DNA of 64,000 nucleotides from Bacillus sp. NEB1478 (GCF_031582965.1 NZ_CP134049.1:1550001-1614000); one strand, 5' to 3'; positions 17,018 to 27,054 are shown, counted from the first letter of the stretch. Program-made: numbers and translations. Notes: a model not told the origin generated them from the letters alone.

Positions 17018-17046
17018 ACCTTACGAATTTTCGTAAGGTTTTTTTC
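17018..17046 (+). terminator. Terminator of the tRNA cluster
   Basis: ACCTTACGAA pairs with TTCGTAAGGT and is followed by TTTTTT. Confidence 0.88.
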
Positions 17047-17159
17047 TATATAAAAATGTATTAGTGTTTAAGAATTGAAGTTTTAGTGTAAATTTGATAA
17101 GGTAAAATTAATCATTTACATCACTTTTTAAACAAGTAAGTTGACTAAATGGTTTCACG

Positions 17160-17178
17160 TTTCAAGGTTCCCTTGAAA
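17160..17178. promoter_or_regulatory. 8-3-8 inverted repeat upstream of sodA
   Basis: TTTCAAGG-TTC-CCTTGAAA is a perfect palindrome 24 bp before the sodA SD. It could be an operator or a leader hairpin. No clear SigA promoter could be assigned around it. Confidence 0.4.
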
Positions 17179-17215
17179 TCAAAAAAATTCTACATATTCT
17201 AAGGAGGAAATGAAC

Positions 17216-17827
17216 ATGGCTAAATTTGAACTGCCTGCATTACCTTATGAAACAAACGCACTTGAACCGCATATCGACAAAGAGACAATGGAAATTCACC
17301 ACGGTCGTCATCACAAAACGTATGTTGACAATTTGAATGCTGCTCTTGAAGGTAAAGCTGAATTTGAAAGCAAGGGTCTTGAGGATCTTCTTTCAAACTT
17401 AAACGCTCTTCCGCAAGACATTCAAAACGCTGTTCGAAACAATGGTGGAGGTCATGCTAACCACAGCTTGTTCTGGGAAGTTATTGCTCCAGGCGGTGCT
17501 AATGCTCCATCTGGTGAACTTGCTGACAAAATCAACAACAAATTTGGAAGCCTTGATGCTTTTAAAGAAGAATTTGCAAACGCTGGAAAAACAAGATTTG
17601 GATCAGGCTGGGCTTGGCTTGTAGTTAACAATGGCGAACTTGAAGTGACAAGTACTCCAAACCAAGACAACCCGGTTATGGAAGGTAAGACACCAATTCT
17701 TGGATTGGATGTTTGGGAACATGCGTATTACCTAAAATACCAAAACAAACGCCCAGATTACATTAATGCATTTTGGAATGTTGTAAATTGGGATGAAGTT
17801 GAAAAACGCTACAACGAGGCTAAATAA
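17216..17827 (+). CDS. sodA: Superoxide dismutase (Mn/Fe)
   Basis: A 203-residue cytoplasmic enzyme that dismutates superoxide. The sequence [20 protein letters not shown] opens the helical N-terminal domain with ligand His28 in MEIHHGRHH. Further ligands are the His in [11 protein letters not shown] and the Asp and His in [10 protein letters not shown] chose the second ATG (17216) because AAGGAGG lies eight bases before it, while the ATG at 17210 would be only two bases from the SD. Length equals that of other SodA proteins; manganese is the usual metal in this group. Confidence 0.97.
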   Translation: MAKFELPALPYETNALEPHIDKETMEIHHGRHHKTYVDNLNAALEGKAEFESKGLEDLLSNLNALPQDIQNAVRNNGGGHANHSLFWEVIAPGGANAPSGELADKINNKFGSLDAFKEEFANAGKTRFGSGWAWLVVNNGELEVTSTPNQDNPVMEGKTPILGLDVWEHAYYLKYQNKRPDYINAFWNVVNWDEVEKRYNEAK

Positions 17828-17837
17828 TTTACAAAAA

Positions 17838-17867
17838 AGCTGCTGGGATCTCCAGCAGCTTTTTTTG
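17838..17867 (+). terminator. Terminator of sodA
   Basis: AGCTGCTGG pairs with CCAGCAGCT, followed by TTTTTTT. Confidence 0.9.
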
Positions 17868-17921
17868 TTCATTTTTTTAATATTAGAAATCATGCGGAAC
17901 CAGAGAAATAAGAGCTCTATA

Positions 17922-18161
17922 TTATAAACAGATATCATGCACGCTGAACGTTTTTGCCAGTTTAAGCAGTATTTCATCAAGAAGCATGTTTCCATCTCCA
18001 AATGGATTTTGAGATTGTATTACGAAAATATTTTTTGCTTGAAAATACCAAATATAATCTCCATGATACCGTAAGAACCCCTCATGCAATTGATACTCTT
18101 CCTTTCTTAATGAAAAAATAATTGTCTGTACATCCTCATTATAAATTCGGTATTCAAACAT
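17922..18161 (-). CDS. Hypothetical protein, 79 residues
   Basis: A short reading frame starting MFEYRIYNEDVQTIIFSL. An AAGGAG SD stands nine bases before the ATG, which argues that it is real. The protein is rich in aromatic residues and leucine, has no signal peptide, membrane helix or recognisable motif, and looks like a small alpha/beta domain. It lies alone on the minus strand between sodA and the MFS gene. I do not recognise the family. Confidence 0.55.
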   Translation of the reverse strand: MFEYRIYNEDVQTIIFSLRKEEYQLHEGFLRYHGDYIWYFQAKNIFVIQSQNPFGDGNMLLDEILLKLAKTFSVHDICL

Positions 18162-18263
18162 ATAGAGATTCTCCTTTATACAATAAAATCCAATTAGCTA
18201 AAAAGTGAATAGCTCCTTTTGTCTTGAAAGACACTAACGACGATATGTAAAGGGGCGAACAAC

Positions 18264-19550
18264 ATGATATTGAAAAAGTTCATGGAAAACGACCAGTACC
18301 CGAAAGATCTTTTTTTACTTTTGTTAGTAGGCGGGCTGTTTACATTGAGTACTGCCTTATCAAATACATTTGTTAATATCTTTTTATGGAAGCAATCAGG
18401 TGAAATAACTGATATAGCGTTCTATAATTTAGCCATCGTAGTCATGCAGCCAATCGCTTTTAATTGGGCAGGCTGGGCAGCAAAAAAGGTGGATCGGGTT
18501 ATTGTACTAAGAATAGGTGTTTTACTTTTAGCGCTATTTTATATAGGTGTACTTTTTATGGGTACTTTAGCCAGCAGTTTCTTACTCGCTTTAGGGGCTA
18601 TGCTCGGTCTCGGATTGGGATTTTATTGGCTTGCTTTTAATGTCCTTACACTAGAAGTAACGGAACCTGAGACTCGGGATTTTTTTAATGGTTATTTAGG
18701 TATTCTGAATTCCTTTTCAGGTATGCTTGGACCATTAAGTGCAGGTTTTATTATTACAAGAATGGACAAACAAATGGGATATGAAACCATATTTAGTATT
18801 TCTATGATTTTGTTTTTAATGGCAGTGGTCATTAGTTTCTTTTTGCAGCGTCGAAAAGCTGATGGACATTATGGTTTAAAAGAAGTTTTTCAAGAGCGAA
18901 AAGTAAATCATGCATGGAAGCAGCTTTTACGCGCTCATTTTTTTCAAGGGATGCGAGAGGGAACATTTCTGTTTTTAATAGTTATTTGGGTTTATACGGC
19001 AACAAAAAGTGAGTTTGCATTAGGAACGTTTGGATTTGTTCAGTCCATCGTCTCATTTATTGGTTATTATGTAGTTTCGCATTTTTTAAAGCCTTGGCAG
19101 CGAAAACAAGCAATCTTTGCTGGAGGTTTGCTCTTATTGATTTCCCCATTAATGCTGTTATTCCCAATTTCTTACCCATTGCTGCTCACCTATGGTATTT
19201 CTGTATCTGTTGCTTATCCGCTTTTGTTAGTTCCTTATGTTTCTTTAACTTACGATATTATAGGGAAGTGCCGGGGAATTTACGAAAAAAGAATCGAATA
19301 TATTGTAGTAAGAGAACTGTATTTAAATAGTGGAAGAATTACATCCATTCTTACGTTTATTATAGTGGTTTATTTTCTTTCGGAAGAGCGCGGAATACCT
19401 ATTTTGTTACCTGTTTTGGGTGCAGGGCATTTCTTAATTTATTTCTGCCTGAGGAATATTCCAGTACCTGCAAATCCAGTTGATTCAGTTACAGAATCAA
19501 TTGAACTTGCTGAAACCCAGCAAGATGGCAACAGTTCAACTAAACAATAA
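18264..19550 (+). CDS. yqgE: MFS transporter YqgE
   Basis: A 428-residue major facilitator protein with about 12 hydrophobic helices. The loop between helices 2 and 3 (AGWAAKKVDRVIVLRIG) has the MFS motif A character, and a longer cytoplasmic loop (residues ~190-215, QRRKADGHYGLKEVFQERK) divides the two halves. The ATG is preceded by AAAGGGG. Place between sodA and pbpA matches B. subtilis yqgE. Substrate unknown. Confidence 0.8.
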   Translation: MILKKFMENDQYPKDLFLLLLVGGLFTLSTALSNTFVNIFLWKQSGEITDIAFYNLAIVVMQPIAFNWAGWAAKKVDRVIVLRIGVLLLALFYIGVLFMGTLASSFLLALGAMLGLGLGFYWLAFNVLTLEVTEPETRDFFNGYLGILNSFSGMLGPLSAGFIITRMDKQMGYETIFSISMILFLMAVVISFFLQRRKADGHYGLKEVFQERKVNHAWKQLLRAHFFQGMREGTFLFLIVIWVYTATKSEFALGTFGFVQSIVSFIGYYVVSHFLKPWQRKQAIFAGGLLLLISPLMLLFPISYPLLLTYGISVSVAYPLLLVPYVSLTYDIIGKCRGIYEKRIEYIVVRELYLNSGRITSILTFIIVVYFLSEERGIPILLPVLGAGHFLIYFCLRNIPVPANPVDSVTESIELAETQQDGNSSTKQ

Positions 19551-19618
19551 TTTATCTTTTGACATACCAGGCATTTTAGAGATACTATTGTTATGTAAAA
19601 ATAATAAGTTTTTAAACT

Positions 19619-19655
19619 TGAGACACCTTTATTTGGGTGTCTGTGCTGTTTTTTA
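19619..19655 (+). terminator. Terminator of yqgE
   Basis: AGACACC pairs with GGTGTCT around a loop, with TGCTGTTTTTT following. Confidence 0.6.
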
Positions 19656-19674
19656 AAGGGAGATTTACAATATT

Positions 19675-21726
19675 ATGAAAACAAAATCCACTAAAAAGAG
19701 AAACCATGTTCCCATCAGAATTAATGCCCTTTTCTTAACGGTATTTTTTCTCTTTTCCATTCTTGTGCTTCGTTTAGGCTTCATACAAATAGTTAAAGGT
19801 GAAGAATATAAGAGGGATGCTTATCTTACTGAGAATGTAACCACAAAATTAGATGCGCCGCGCGGAAAAATGTATGACACACATTATCGGGTTGTTGTAG
19901 ATAATGAACCTGTATTCTCCATTACATATACGAGAACACGTGATGCAGATTCGGACAAGCGATTAGCGATTGCTAAAAAGCTCGCAGATTTAATAGATAA
20001 AAATACAGATGAGCTTACCGACAGAGATAAAAAGGATTTCTACATTTTATTACATGAAAAAGAGGTAGAAAAAAGAATATCTTCGACTGAAGAAAAAAAT
20101 ACACCGCCTGAAAAGCTATACGATTTAATGCTAGAAAAAGTTACGGAAAAGGATATTTCAACTTTTTCCAACAAACAACTTGAAGTATTAGCTATTAAAA
20201 GTGAAATGGACAGAGGATATACATTATCACCACAACGAATAAAGATTGGTGCTACTCAAAAGGAAATGGCACTGATAAGTGAGCACTTACCGGAATTGCC
20301 TGGAGTTGATATAAAACCTGATGCATCAAGATCATATCCTTTTGGTGAATCATTCCGAGATATGTTTGGTCAAGTGAAACAAATTCCTAAATCAAAAATG
20401 GATTTTTATACTTCCAGAGGAAATGACCGCAATGACATGGTGGGTACCAGTTTTCTTGAAGAACAGTATGAGGCACTTCTTAGAGGTACAAAATCGAAAA
20501 TCAAATATATTACTGATAAAAAAGGCAACCCTGTTGGAGATCCAAAGGAGGAAGATGGAGCTAGGGGAAGCGATTTAGTACTAACAGTAGATATGGATTT
20601 GCAGAAAGAAGTAGAAAAAGTAGTAGAAGAAAAGCTGAAAGATGCGATTAAGGGCAAGTATGCGTATGACAATAAAGAATTAAATAAAGCCTATATCGTT
20701 ATGATGAATCCAAAAACCGGTGCAATATTATCTATGTCCGGTAAAGAATATAATCGGAAGACAGGGAAGTTCAGCAACATCCCATTCGGAAACATTTATC
20801 ATTCTTATGCAATGGGTTCAACTGTTAAAGGTGCAACCGTTCTAACAGGACTTCAGCAAGGTGTGATAAATCCTAATACTGTCATCTATGATGCTCCTTT
20901 AGTCTTTGGAGATGGGAAGAAACTAAAATCACATAACAACATGGGGCCGGTTAATGCTGTTGAAGCTTTAGAAAGATCTTCTAACGTTTTCATGTGGCAT
21001 ATAGCGATGCGTCTTTCAGGCTATGATTATGCCCACAAACGTTTCAATGAACATAAAGTGGACGAAGCGTTCCAAATTCTCCGTAATTCATATAGTGAAT
21101 TTGGGTTAGGAGTTCCTACAGGGATTGATCTTCCTTCTGAAGCTACTGGTTATCATACGGGAGTAAGTGATGCTTTATCACAAGCGATGTATTTTTCCAT
21201 TGGACAGTTTGATACGTATACCCCTATGCAAATGGCTCAATACGTTTCTACTATTGCAAATGGCGGATTAAGAATGCAGCCGCATCTATTAGAGGAAGTA
21301 AGAGAACCATCTGATGATCCTAATAAATTAGGGAAGCTTCTATATCACTTTGAACCTAATGTCTTAAATAAGATAGAAATGAAAGATAGCTATCTCGATG
21401 TTGTTCATAAGGGTTTTTATGAAGTAATGCACGGCAGTAATGGTACTGCTTCATGGGTGTTTAAAAATAAAGAATATAATCCCGCCGGCAAAACAGGTAC
21501 AGCTGAAGTGGATAAAGAATCTGGATTAGTAAACAAAACATTAATTGGCTATGCGCCTAATGATGATCCTGAAGTTGCATTTGCTGTAGTTGTTCCGGAT
21601 ATCCGTGAAGGTTATACGAATCTAGAAATTGCAGAAGGTGCCTTGGATGCTTATTTTGACAAGAAAAAAGAAGGTATTTCCACGAAACCAACATCTGAAA
21701 AGAAAGAGAAAAAAGAACCACGCTAA
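19675..21726 (+). CDS. pbpA: Penicillin-binding protein 2A (class B transpeptidase)
   Basis: A 683-residue membrane-anchored D,D-transpeptidase that cross-links peptidoglycan in cell elongation. One N-terminal helix (INALFLTVFFLFSILVLRLGF), a dimerisation/pedestal domain (residues ~50-300), then the transpeptidase domain with STVK (Ser382), SSN in LERSSNVFMW, and KTGTAE (Lys606). The C-terminus ends in a Lys/Glu tail. B. subtilis PbpA (yqgF) has the same position between yqgE and pstS and is somewhat longer (about 716 residues). The SD AAAGGGAG lies rather far (about 12 bases) from the ATG. Confidence 0.95.
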   Translation: MKTKSTKKRNHVPIRINALFLTVFFLFSILVLRLGFIQIVKGEEYKRDAYLTENVTTKLDAPRGKMYDTHYRVVVDNEPVFSITYTRTRDADSDKRLAIAKKLADLIDKNTDELTDRDKKDFYILLHEKEVEKRISSTEEKNTPPEKLYDLMLEKVTEKDISTFSNKQLEVLAIKSEMDRGYTLSPQRIKIGATQKEMALISEHLPELPGVDIKPDASRSYPFGESFRDMFGQVKQIPKSKMDFYTSRGNDRNDMVGTSFLEEQYEALLRGTKSKIKYITDKKGNPVGDPKEEDGARGSDLVLTVDMDLQKEVEKVVEEKLKDAIKGKYAYDNKELNKAYIVMMNPKTGAILSMSGKEYNRKTGKFSNIPFGNIYHSYAMGSTVKGATVLTGLQQGVINPNTVIYDAPLVFGDGKKLKSHNNMGPVNAVEALERSSNVFMWHIAMRLSGYDYAHKRFNEHKVDEAFQILRNSYSEFGLGVPTGIDLPSEATGYHTGVSDALSQAMYFSIGQFDTYTPMQMAQYVSTIANGGLRMQPHLLEEVREPSDDPNKLGKLLYHFEPNVLNKIEMKDSYLDVVHKGFYEVMHGSNGTASWVFKNKEYNPAGKTGTAEVDKESGLVNKTLIGYAPNDDPEVAFAVVVPDIREGYTNLEIAEGALDAYFDKKKEGISTKPTSEKKEKKEPR

Positions 21727-21748
21727 AATTAGTGTGGTTCTTTTTTTG
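21710..21748 (+). terminator. Terminator of pbpA
   Basis: AAAAAGAACCACGC pairs with GTGTGGTTCTTTTT (one G-T pair), running from the end of the coding sequence into a T tract. Confidence 0.9.
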
Positions 21749-21791
21749 AATAATTTAATTCGAACAACAAATCCTACAAAAGTAATAGTTC

Positions 21792-21830
21792 TTAATAATT
21801 TCTTTACAATGAGTTAAAACCTAATTAATA
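21792..21830 (+). promoter_or_regulatory. PhoP-box array upstream of pstS
   Basis: Four hexamers with exact 11-bp spacing: TTAATA (21792), TTTACA (21803), TTAAAA (21814) and TTAATA (21825). This matches the known PhoP-binding pattern of TT(A/T/C)ACA-like repeats with 5-bp spacers in B. subtilis. TAAATG around 21850 is a possible -10. It implies induction under phosphate starvation by PhoPR. Confidence 0.75.
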
Positions 21831-21937
21831 AATGAAGGTTATTGTTGTAAATGTAAGTGAAAAAGCTTTTAGGAAATGGATAGAAAACAAATTCTATCTA
21901 ACAAAAACAAAAAGTAGCTATTAGGGGGCCAATTAAG

Positions 21938-22837
21938 ATGAAGAAAATGAAGTCAGTTTATCTTTTAGCTGTAATGTCACTGCTTTTAGTATTTGCAGCT
22001 GCTTGTGGAAACAAAAGTGCTGGAACATCCAATGATTCCAAAGAAAAAGTTTCCGGTTCAATTGTAGTTTCTGGTTCAAGTGCGATGCAGCCATTAGTTG
22101 CTGCAGCAGCAGAACAGTTTATGGAAGAAAATCCTGAAGCTGATATTCAAGTACAAGCAGGCGGAAGCGGAACAGGGCTAAGTCAAGTATCAGAAGGTGC
22201 AGTGCAAATCGGTAACTCTGATGTTTTCGCAGAAGAAAAAGAAGGAATTCCAGCTGATCAATTGAAAGATCATAAAATTGCTGTAGTTGGTATGACAGCA
22301 GCAGTTAACCCTGAAGTAGGAATTAAGGATATTTCTAAAGAAGATTTAATTAAAGTATTTACTGGTAAGGTTAAGAACTGGAAAGAGCTTGGCGGTAAGG
22401 ATCAAAAGATCGCATTAATAAATCGTCCAGACTCTTCTGGAACGCGTGCTACATTCGTAAAATATGGTTTAGATGGACAAACTCCAGCGGATGGAGCGGC
22501 AACAGAGGATTCTTCAAATACAGTTAAAAAATTAATAAAAGAAACACCTGGAGCTATCGGCTACCTTGCATTCTCATATTTTAACGATAATTCTGTTACA
22601 CCTTTAAGTATTGACGGTGTTGAACCGAAAGATGAAAATGTTCAAAACGGTAAATTCCCTATCTGGGCTTATGAGCATTCTTACACAAAAGGTGAACCTA
22701 AAGAACTTACTAAAGCATTCTTGGATTATATGCAATCTGAAGATGTTCAAGGGAAGTTAGTACCTGATCAAGGTTATATTGGTGCTGACACAATGAAAGT
22801 TGAACGAGATGCTGAAGGGAAGATTTCAGAAAAGTAA
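21938..22837 (+). CDS. pstS: Phosphate ABC transporter substrate-binding lipoprotein
   Basis: A 299-residue lipoprotein that captures phosphate outside the membrane. The signal peptide ends in a lipobox with Cys23 (VFAAACGN), then a low-complexity linker. The binding-protein fold follows: SGSIVVSGSSAMQPL, the QAGGSGTGLSQV loop and RPDSSGTRATF, which supply phosphate ligands. SD AGGGGGCC precedes the ATG. First gene of the pst operon, behind PhoP boxes and separated from pstC by a strong hairpin. Confidence 0.95.
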   Translation: MKKMKSVYLLAVMSLLLVFAAACGNKSAGTSNDSKEKVSGSIVVSGSSAMQPLVAAAAEQFMEENPEADIQVQAGGSGTGLSQVSEGAVQIGNSDVFAEEKEGIPADQLKDHKIAVVGMTAAVNPEVGIKDISKEDLIKVFTGKVKNWKELGGKDQKIALINRPDSSGTRATFVKYGLDGQTPADGAATEDSSNTVKKLIKETPGAIGYLAFSYFNDNSVTPLSIDGVEPKDENVQNGKFPIWAYEHSYTKGEPKELTKAFLDYMQSEDVQGKLVPDQGYIGADTMKVERDAEGKISEK

Positions 22838-22871
22838 GAAAAATATGATATATTATTTACAAAGATAGACT

Positions 22872-22906
22872 ACAGGGTAAATATTCGATATGAATATTTG
22901 CCCTGT
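22872..22906 (+). terminator. Hairpin between pstS and pstC
   Basis: A 15-bp stem ACAGGGTAAATATTC/GAATATTTGCCCTGT with a 5-base loop (one G-T pair). No T run follows directly, so it more probably protects the pstS mRNA or causes partial termination, giving more PstS than permease. Confidence 0.75.
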
Positions 22907-22931
22907 TATGGTGTTTTTGGGAGGTACGAAG

Positions 22932-23870
22932 ATGAATAAAATGAATGGTTCTTCAGCTAGAGACCGGTTGCTAAAAAGTTCGAACAAGCTAGCTATTAAT
23001 ATGGAAAGACGCGGTAGGTTTCTTGTATTGTTTTCAGCATTGATTATTATTAGTGCCACAATTGCGATTACAATTTTTTTAGGAAGCAAAGGACTACAAT
23101 CGTTTATCCAAAATGGTGTTAATGTAATTGACTTTTTAACGAACACAAATTGGAATCCTACAGGAAGTGCTGAAAGTGGCGGTCCCACATATGGAGCAGT
23201 CCCTTTTATTCTTGGTTCGTTTGCTGTTACATTTTTAGCTGCCCTTATAGCTGCACCACTAGGTATCGGCAGTGCGATCTTTATGACGGAAATCGCACCG
23301 TCTTGGGGAAAAAGAATTTTACAGCCGGTTATTGAATTGTTAGTAGGTATTCCTTCAGTTGTTTATGGTTTCATTGGTCTATCGGTTTTAGTTCCGTTTA
23401 TTAGAAATCATTTTGCGGGAAATGGTTTTAGTTTGTTGGCAGGTATGATTGTCTTATCTATTATGATATTACCAACGGTCACGAGTATTGCAACAGATGC
23501 GATGAGTTCCTTGCCTAAAGGATTACGGGAGTCTTCTTATGCAATTGGTGCTACAAGGTGGCAAACGATTTGGAGAGTATTGATCCCAGCTGCATCACCT
23601 ACATTATTAACAGCTATTGTTTTAGGGATGGCACGTGCATTCGGGGAAGCACTCGCGGTACAAATGGTCATAGGAAATGTTAGAGGAATTCCTAATTCAT
23701 TATTTGACCCTTCAGCTACATTAACTACAATCATTACTTTGAACATGGGTCATACAACTTTTGGAAGTGTGGATAATAATGTTTTATGGTCACTAGCTTT
23801 AATTCTGCTGGCGATGTCCTTCGTATTCATTATAATTATCCGTTATCTTTCTTCTAGGAGGCAGTTTTAA
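22932..23870 (+). CDS. pstC: Phosphate ABC transporter permease PstC
   Basis: A 312-residue permease with six hydrophobic helices. The ABC permease EAA loop reads ESSYAIGATRWQTIWRVLIPAASP, and APLGIGSAIFMTEIAP and LVGIPSVVYGFIGL are PstC-type blocks. ATG 22932 follows GGGAGG, whereas a start further upstream would lie in the intergenic hairpin. The stop overlaps the start of pstA by one base (TAATG). Confidence 0.94.
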   Translation: MNKMNGSSARDRLLKSSNKLAINMERRGRFLVLFSALIIISATIAITIFLGSKGLQSFIQNGVNVIDFLTNTNWNPTGSAESGGPTYGAVPFILGSFAVTFLAALIAAPLGIGSAIFMTEIAPSWGKRILQPVIELLVGIPSVVYGFIGLSVLVPFIRNHFAGNGFSLLAGMIVLSIMILPTVTSIATDAMSSLPKGLRESSYAIGATRWQTIWRVLIPAASPTLLTAIVLGMARAFGEALAVQMVIGNVRGIPNSLFDPSATLTTIITLNMGHTTFGSVDNNVLWSLALILLAMSFVFIIIIRYLSSRRQF

Positions 23871-24757
23871 TGAACAGTAAAGTTACGGACCGGATAGCAA
23901 CCGGTATTTTTATATTAATTGCCATTATAATTACCTCAGTACTTTTTGGATTATTAGGATATATTATTTTTCATGGTTATTCTAAGCTGACTCTTGATTT
24001 TTTAACTTCTCCTTCAAGTTCTTTTAGAGAAGGGGGAGGAATAGGAAATCAATTATTTAATTCTTTCTACATTTTGTTTCTAACGATGCTTTTTACAATT
24101 CCGCTTGGTCTAGGCGGCGGTATTTATATGGCGGAGTATGCGAAACCAGGTAAAGTTACTAACATTATTCGAACGTGTATTGAAGTTTTGGCTTCATTGC
24201 CATCTATTGTAATTGGTATGTTTGGTCTTTTGATGTTTGTTAATTTAACAGGCTGGGGCTACTCTATTATTGGAGGGGCATTGGCATTAACTGTTTTTAA
24301 CCTGCCCGTAATGGTCAGGGTATGTGAAGATGCGATCAGATCAGTACCCAACGATCAGAAAGAAGCTAGTTTAGCGCTTGGAATCACACATTGGTACACG
24401 ATCCGGAAGGTATTGCTGCCATCTGCATTTCCATCTATTTTGACAGGAGCAATTTTAGCATCTGGACGAGTGTTTGGAGAAGCTGCAGCATTACTTTTTA
24501 CAGCAGGACTGACTACACCAAGGCTTGATTTTGCAAACTGGAATCCATTTGATGCTAATTCACCATTAAATGTTTTTAGACCTGCTGAAACCCTTGCTGT
24601 TCATATTTGGGCCGTAAATACACAAGGATTGATTCCTGACGTGCGTGAAGTGGCAGATGGGTCATCCGCGGTCTTAGTTATAGCTGTTTTGATTTTTAAC
24701 TTATTAGCAAGATGGATAGGAAGTATTGTTCATAAGAAAATAACTTCTTCAAAATAA
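23870..24757 (+). CDS. pstA: Phosphate ABC transporter permease PstA
   Basis: A 295-residue second permease subunit with six hydrophobic helices. Family blocks are [28 protein letters not shown] and the EAA loop [24 protein letters not shown]. It forms the membrane channel with PstC. TAATG overlap with pstC indicates coupled translation; an AGGAGG lies upstream inside pstC. Confidence 0.94.
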   Translation: MNSKVTDRIATGIFILIAIIITSVLFGLLGYIIFHGYSKLTLDFLTSPSSSFREGGGIGNQLFNSFYILFLTMLFTIPLGLGGGIYMAEYAKPGKVTNIIRTCIEVLASLPSIVIGMFGLLMFVNLTGWGYSIIGGALALTVFNLPVMVRVCEDAIRSVPNDQKEASLALGITHWYTIRKVLLPSAFPSILTGAILASGRVFGEAAALLFTAGLTTPRLDFANWNPFDANSPLNVFRPAETLAVHIWAVNTQGLIPDVREVADGSSAVLVIAVLIFNLLARWIGSIVHKKITSSK

Positions 24758-24777
24758 TATTTGAGGTAGGTGATTAC

Positions 24778-25587
24778 ATGAAAGTCTCAATTGGCACAAA
24801 AAACCACAATGTTACTAAACAAAGTGAAGACTATAAATTAGCACTGAAAGTAAAAGATTTAAATATCTATTATGGAAACAATCATGCCATCAAGGATGTA
24901 AATATAGATATTAAACAAAATGCTGTAACTGCATTGATTGGACCTTCTGGGTGCGGCAAATCAACTTTTCTGCGTTCGATCAATCGAATGAATGACCTAA
25001 TTCCCATTGCACGCAGTACAGGTGAAATTTTATATGAAGATGTAAATTTAGTCGGAAATGATATAAATATTGTGGCATTAAGAAAAGAGATTGGGATGGT
25101 ATTTCAAAGACCAAATCCCTTTCCGAAATCGATTTATAACAATATTACTCATGCACTTAAGTTTTATGGAGTTAAATCGAAGAATAAATTAGACCAAATT
25201 GTAGAGGAAAGCTTAAAGAAAGCTGCTTTATGGGATGAAGTAAAAGACCGATTGCACGACTCAGCTTTATCTTTGTCTGGCGGGCAGCAGCAGCGTTTGT
25301 GTATTGCGAGAACACTTGCGATGAAACCAAATATTTTATTATTAGACGAACCTGCATCTGCGCTTGATCCAATTTCAAACGCAAAAATAGAAGACTTAAT
25401 TGTAGAATTAAAAAAAGATTACACAATCATTATTGTGACGCACAATATGCATCAGGCATCAAGAATATCAGACAACACTGCTTTTTTCTTAAATGGTGAT
25501 CTTATTGAAATGGATGAAACGGATAAAATCTTTACTAATCCTACGAAAAAGGAAACAGAAGATTATATTACAGGTCGTTTTGGTTAA
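24778..25587 (+). CDS. pstB1: Phosphate ABC transporter ATPase, first copy
   Basis: A 269-residue ATPase that powers PstCA. Walker [25 protein letters not shown] (a PstB hallmark), signature [16 protein letters not shown] and Walker [12 protein letters not shown] are present. A variable N-terminal extension of about 20 residues precedes the domain. Second copy follows directly, as with yqgJ-yqgK in B. subtilis. ATG behind GAGGTAGGTG. Confidence 0.94.
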   Translation: MKVSIGTKNHNVTKQSEDYKLALKVKDLNIYYGNNHAIKDVNIDIKQNAVTALIGPSGCGKSTFLRSINRMNDLIPIARSTGEILYEDVNLVGNDINIVALRKEIGMVFQRPNPFPKSIYNNITHALKFYGVKSKNKLDQIVEESLKKAALWDEVKDRLHDSALSLSGGQQQRLCIARTLAMKPNILLLDEPASALDPISNAKIEDLIVELKKDYTIIIVTHNMHQASRISDNTAFFLNGDLIEMDETDKIFTNPTKKETEDYITGRFG

Positions 25588-25599
25588 GGGGGTAATCAT

Positions 25600-26376
25600 T
25601 TGAATCAAGTGATTGATACGAATAAGAAAGAGATCTTTAATATAAAGAAATTAAACCTATGGTATGGTGAAGATATTGCTTTAAAAGAAATTGATTTCCC
25701 TATCTATAACAATGAAATTACAGCAATCATCGGACCTTCTGGATGCGGTAAATCAACTTTTATCAAAACGTTAAATTTAATGGTTTCGATGGTTCCTTCT
25801 GTAAGAATGTCAGGCGAGATCAATTTTGATGGGAAGAATATTCTTAATAAGGTGGATTTAGTTGAACTTCGCAAAAAAGTGGGTATGGTATTTCAAAAGC
25901 CAAATCCGTTTCCGAAAACAATTTATGAAAATGTGGCATATGGACCAAGAGTTCATGGAATTAAAAAGAAATCACAAATTGATGAGATTGTAGAAAAGTC
26001 ATTAAAAGATGTTTTTTTGTGGGAAGAGGTAAAAAATAGATTAGATACTAACGCAATGGGGCTATCAGGTGGACAGCAGCAGCGCTTATGTATCGCTCGT
26101 GCACTTGCAACTACACCTGACGTTCTATTAATGGACGAACCTACTTCAGCACTTGATCCAATATCTACAATTAAAATTGAAGAATTAGTCTTGGAATTAA
26201 AGAAAAAGTTTTCTATCGTAATGGTTACTCATAATATGCAGCAAGCAGCCAGAGTATCTGACAAAACAGCCTTCTTCTTAATGGGAGAACTTATTGAACA
26301 TGCAGATACCGCAAAAATATTTTCTACACCGTCAGATAAAAGAACGGAAGATTATGTTACAGGTAAGTTTGGATAA
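25600..26376 (+). CDS. pstB2: Phosphate ABC transporter ATPase, second copy
   Basis: A 258-residue ATPase very similar to the preceding protein: [40 protein letters not shown] and [12 protein letters not shown]. The start is TTG behind AAGGGGGT. The two copies probably arose by duplication and may form homo- or heterodimers; which one serves PstCA in vivo cannot be told. Confidence 0.94.
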   Translation: MNQVIDTNKKEIFNIKKLNLWYGEDIALKEIDFPIYNNEITAIIGPSGCGKSTFIKTLNLMVSMVPSVRMSGEINFDGKNILNKVDLVELRKKVGMVFQKPNPFPKTIYENVAYGPRVHGIKKKSQIDEIVEKSLKDVFLWEEVKNRLDTNAMGLSGGQQQRLCIARALATTPDVLLMDEPTSALDPISTIKIEELVLELKKKFSIVMVTHNMQQAARVSDKTAFFLMGELIEHADTAKIFSTPSDKRTEDYVTGKFG

Positions 26377-26394
26377 ATTAAGGAGTGACATAAA

Positions 26395-27054
26395 ATGGTC
26401 GTTAGAGAAAACTTTCAATCTCAATTAAATGAGTTAAAGGGATTATTAATTGAGTTAGGCACATTAACAGAAACTGCTTTAAAAGAGAGTCTTATCGCAC
26501 TAAAAACTCAAGATGTAGAAAAAGCTTTGGAAATCATTGAAAACGATGCTCGAATAAACGAATTAGAGGATGAGATTAATGATTTTGCTATTCTTCTTGT
26601 AGCAAAGCAAGCTCCTGTAGCTTCTGATCTGAGAAAAATTATTGCAGCCATAAAAATCTCTGCAGATGTTGAAAGAATGGCGGATTTTGCCGTGAATATC
26701 GCCAAATCTACCATAAGAATCGGTGAGAAAGAATTTATCAAACCGTTAGAAGAGCTTCCTAAAATGGCCGAATTAGCGATCGAAATGCTAACGAAGGCAA
26801 TTAAAGCATACATTGATGAAGATGTAGCACTTGCAAAAAAACTTTCAGAAATTGATGATGAAGTTGATGAAATGTATGGGAAAATTATTCAAGAACTGCT
26901 TAGTCTTATGACAAAGCACGAAGATAGCCTGTCACAAATTACTCAGTTATTATTTGTTTGCAGATACATTGAACGTACAGCAGACCATGCTACGAATATA
27001 GGTGAAAATGTGATATACCTTGTAAAAGGAAAAAGATTTGGTTTAAACGATTAA
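26395..27054 (+). CDS. phoU: Phosphate signalling regulator PhoU
   Basis: A 219-residue all-helical protein built of two three-helix PhoU repeats, each ending in an E/DxxxD-type metal-binding motif: ISADVERMADFAVNIAK and CRYIERTADHATNIGE. It links the Pst transporter to phosphate signalling. SD AAGGAG before the ATG. B. subtilis lacks phoU in its pst operon to my knowledge, so this is a difference from the model. Confidence 0.93.
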   Translation: MVVRENFQSQLNELKGLLIELGTLTETALKESLIALKTQDVEKALEIIENDARINELEDEINDFAILLVAKQAPVASDLRKIIAAIKISADVERMADFAVNIAKSTIRIGEKEFIKPLEELPKMAELAIEMLTKAIKAYIDEDVALAKKLSEIDDEVDEMYGKIIQELLSLMTKHEDSLSQITQLLFVCRYIERTADHATNIGENVIYLVKGKRFGLND

